From Synergistes sp. (GTDB lineage: Bacteria > Synergistota > Synergistia > Synergistales > Synergistaceae), in NCBI GenBank assembly GCA_016288355.1, contig JAEEYY010000188.1, positions 1 to 7,817 on the forward strand: a stretch of DNA of 7,817 nt. Direction: 5' to 3'. The notes under the pieces were generated by a model. That model had not been told where the DNA came from. It did no database searches and was given only the letters and a program-made list of their open reading frames with translations. Below, piece after piece: positions 6,758 through 7,817 of the stretch. How positions within the stretch are numbered: position 1 is the first letter of the stretch; each line of letters starts with the position of its first letter. The position numbers were made by a program, and so were the translations under genes.

Positions 6758-7404
6758 CAGGATTCCTCCTTGCTGCTCTGCAGCTGAAGAGCAAGCTGCT
6801 GCTGCAGATGCTGAATCTGGCTTTGCTGGAATGCATAGCTGGCCTTATTGGCAATCAGCCGCGCGCTGATGGGGAAGATGGTTTCCAGAACCGCGAGATG
6901 ATTCTCCCGCAGGGTGGTGCCGGTCTCCACAATGTCCACAATGACATCCGAGAGCCCGAGAATGGGAGCAATCTCAATGGAACCGTTCAGGGGAATGATG
7001 TCGATATCCCGCCCGATAGAGGCGTAGTAGCTCCTGGCGCAGTGCTGGAATTTTGTGGCGACCCGCAGCGTGCGGCGCCGGTCGTCCCGAAAACCTTCCC
7101 TGCCGGCAACTGCCATGCGGCATTTTCCCACGTTCAGATCCAGAAGCTCATAGACATCCGGCTCATATTCCAGAAGGATATCCTTGCCTGCGACGCCGAT
7201 ATCCGCGGCACCGCGTTCCACGTAAGCACATACATCGGAGGGCTTGACCCAGAAATAGCGGAGCGTGCCTGCGTCATTCTCAAAAATCAGCTTCCGGCTT
7301 TTCTCCAGGACGGAGGGACATTCAAATCCGGCTTTCGCAAACATCTCGTAGACGGATTCCCCGAGCCGTCCCTTGGGAAGCGCAATATTAAGAACGTTCT
7401 TCAA
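6757..7404 (-). CDS. hisG: ATP phosphoribosyltransferase catalytic subunit, short form (HisG)
   Basis: Joins ATP and PRPP to phosphoribosyl-ATP, the committed and usually histidine-inhibited first step. With a TTG start at 7404-7402 the protein is 215 residues and opens MKNVLNIALPKGRL, as expected for the family; GGAG (7418-7415) lies 10 nt upstream. An ATG at 7425 would add MERRWKS, lacks a good ribosome binding site and seems less likely. Visible motifs are ADIGVAGKDIL, the VATKFQHCARSYY region, and the PRPP-binding SDVIVDIVETGTTLREN. The C-terminal ACT-like domain of long HisG is absent, so the enzyme depends on HisZ, encoded just upstream with a 17-nt overlap. The last 24 or so residues form a glutamine-rich, probably helical tail (FQQSQIQHLQQQLALQLQ). 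Confidence 0.93.
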   Translation of the reverse strand: MKNVLNIALPKGRLGESVYEMFAKAGFECPSVLEKSRKLIFENDAGTLRYFWVKPSDVCAYVERGAADIGVAGKDILLEYEPDVYELLDLNVGKCRMAVAGREGFRDDRRRTLRVATKFQHCARSYYASIGRDIDIIPLNGSIEIAPILGLSDVIVDIVETGTTLRENHLAVLETIFPISARLIANKASYAFQQSQIQHLQQQLALQLQSSKEES

Positions 7405-7817
7405 GGATTTCCATCTCCTTTCCATTCAGCCTGGCGAGTTTTCCGTAGCGGAGAGATTCCGGCGGATTCTCCGCGACGCGGACCCGGAGGCCCTGGGAAG
7501 TGAGATTCCGCACCGTGCGGATGATGTCGCCGGGATCGGTTCCGCGGCTGCACAGCAGCACCAGATCCACATCGTTTCCTTCTTCGCCGCCCAGCCGCTC
7601 CAGCTGATCCAGGTAGACCGCAAAGCCGATGGCGCCGCCGCGGTAGCCCATTCTGGTAAGAAGCGGATCGTAGCGTCCGCCGGAAAGAACCGCGCCCGGC
7701 ACGCCCTGGACGTATCCCTGGAAGACTACGCCGGAATAATAATTCATATCGGAAATGACGGAAAAATCAAGATGAAGCATGGAATCCAGGCCGGCCTCCC
7801 GGAAAACGGAAAGGATC
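7388..7817 (-). CDS. hisZ: ATP phosphoribosyltransferase regulatory subunit (HisZ), C-terminal part
   Basis: A partial gene open to the right edge; 142 residues and the TAA stop (7390-7388) are visible. HisZ is a catalytically dead class II histidyl-tRNA synthetase relative that forms a complex with short HisG and mediates activation and histidine feedback. LDFSVISDMNYYSGVVFQGYV and SGGRYDPLLTRMG match the HisRS-like core. Where true HisRS has motif 3 (GFAxGxERL-like), this protein reads GFAVYLDQL, so the E-R pair is D-Q and aminoacylation is not expected. The final 65 or so residues (DVDLVLLCSRG onward) form a short alpha/beta tail rather than a full anticodon-binding domain. An internal ATG at 7780 is not a start: the frame stays open above it and codes for family-like sequence. 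Confidence 0.9.
   Translation of the reverse strand, partial: ILSVFREAGLDSMLHLDFSVISDMNYYSGVVFQGYVQGVPGAVLSGGRYDPLLTRMGYRGGAIGFAVYLDQLERLGGEEGNDVDLVLLCSRGTDPGDIIRTVRNLTSQGLRVRVAENPPESLRYGKLARLNGKEMEILEERS
7415..7418 (-). promoter_or_regulatory. Ribosome binding site deciding the hisG TTG start
   Basis: GGAG within GAAAGGAGAT on the minus strand, 10 nt before the TTG at 7404-7402 and inside the hisZ reading frame. The competing ATG at 7425 lies upstream of this site and is itself preceded only by CGCCAGGCTGA. The site therefore favours the shorter HisG. Confidence 0.6.

Noticed and set aside
7388..7817. Histidyl-tRNA synthetase (hisS) instead of hisZ
   Set aside because: Motif 3 lacks the E-R pair, the C-terminal anticodon-binding domain is too short, and the gene directly overlaps short-form hisG.

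Overview
The window is almost entirely one histidine biosynthesis operon, transcribed on the minus strand (right to left). It carries, in order of transcription, hisZ (3' part only), hisG, hisD, hisC, hisB, hisH, hisA, hisF, hisIE and hisK. These are followed by a 141-bp intergenic gap and the 5' end of a separate gene for a sugar-phosphate isomerase/epimerase-like protein that leaves the window at position 1. No mobile element, CRISPR array, tRNA or rRNA was seen.

Organism: the gene set points to a GC-rich Firmicute of the Clostridia type. HisG is the short form and comes with HisZ. HisB is the dehydratase alone rather than the enterobacterial phosphatase-dehydratase fusion. The histidinol-phosphate phosphatase is the PHP type (HisK) found in Bacillus, Lactococcus and clostridia. 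Strong AGGAG-type ribosome binding sites precede most genes. This assignment is inferred from family distribution; no species can be named.

Layout: 7817-7388 hisZ end; 7404-6757 hisG; 6757-5477 hisD; 5480-4416 hisC; 4419-3829 hisB; 3832-3215 hisH; 3211-2498 hisA; 2501-1731 hisF; 1737-1090 hisIE; 1090-305 hisK. Every junction is an overlap (1 to 17 nt) except hisH-hisA (3-nt gap), so translation is probably coupled along the operon. A 48-nt hairpin (253-300) follows the hisK stop, then a candidate promoter and a strong ribosome binding site lead into the GTG-started gene at 163.

Function: together the genes cover the whole path from PRPP plus ATP to L-histidine. HisZ-HisG makes phosphoribosyl-ATP. 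HisE and HisI (fused) remove pyrophosphate and open the ring. HisA isomerises the product, and HisH-HisF form imidazole-glycerol phosphate plus AICAR. HisB dehydrates, HisC transaminates, HisK removes phosphate and HisD oxidises histidinol to histidine. The operon promoter and any leader (T-box or attenuator) would lie beyond the right edge.

I see no novel system here. The points worth a second look are small: the U-poor terminal hairpin overlapped by a possible promoter, the Gln-rich HisG tail, the non-ATG hisG start inside hisZ, and the lost motif 3 in HisZ.
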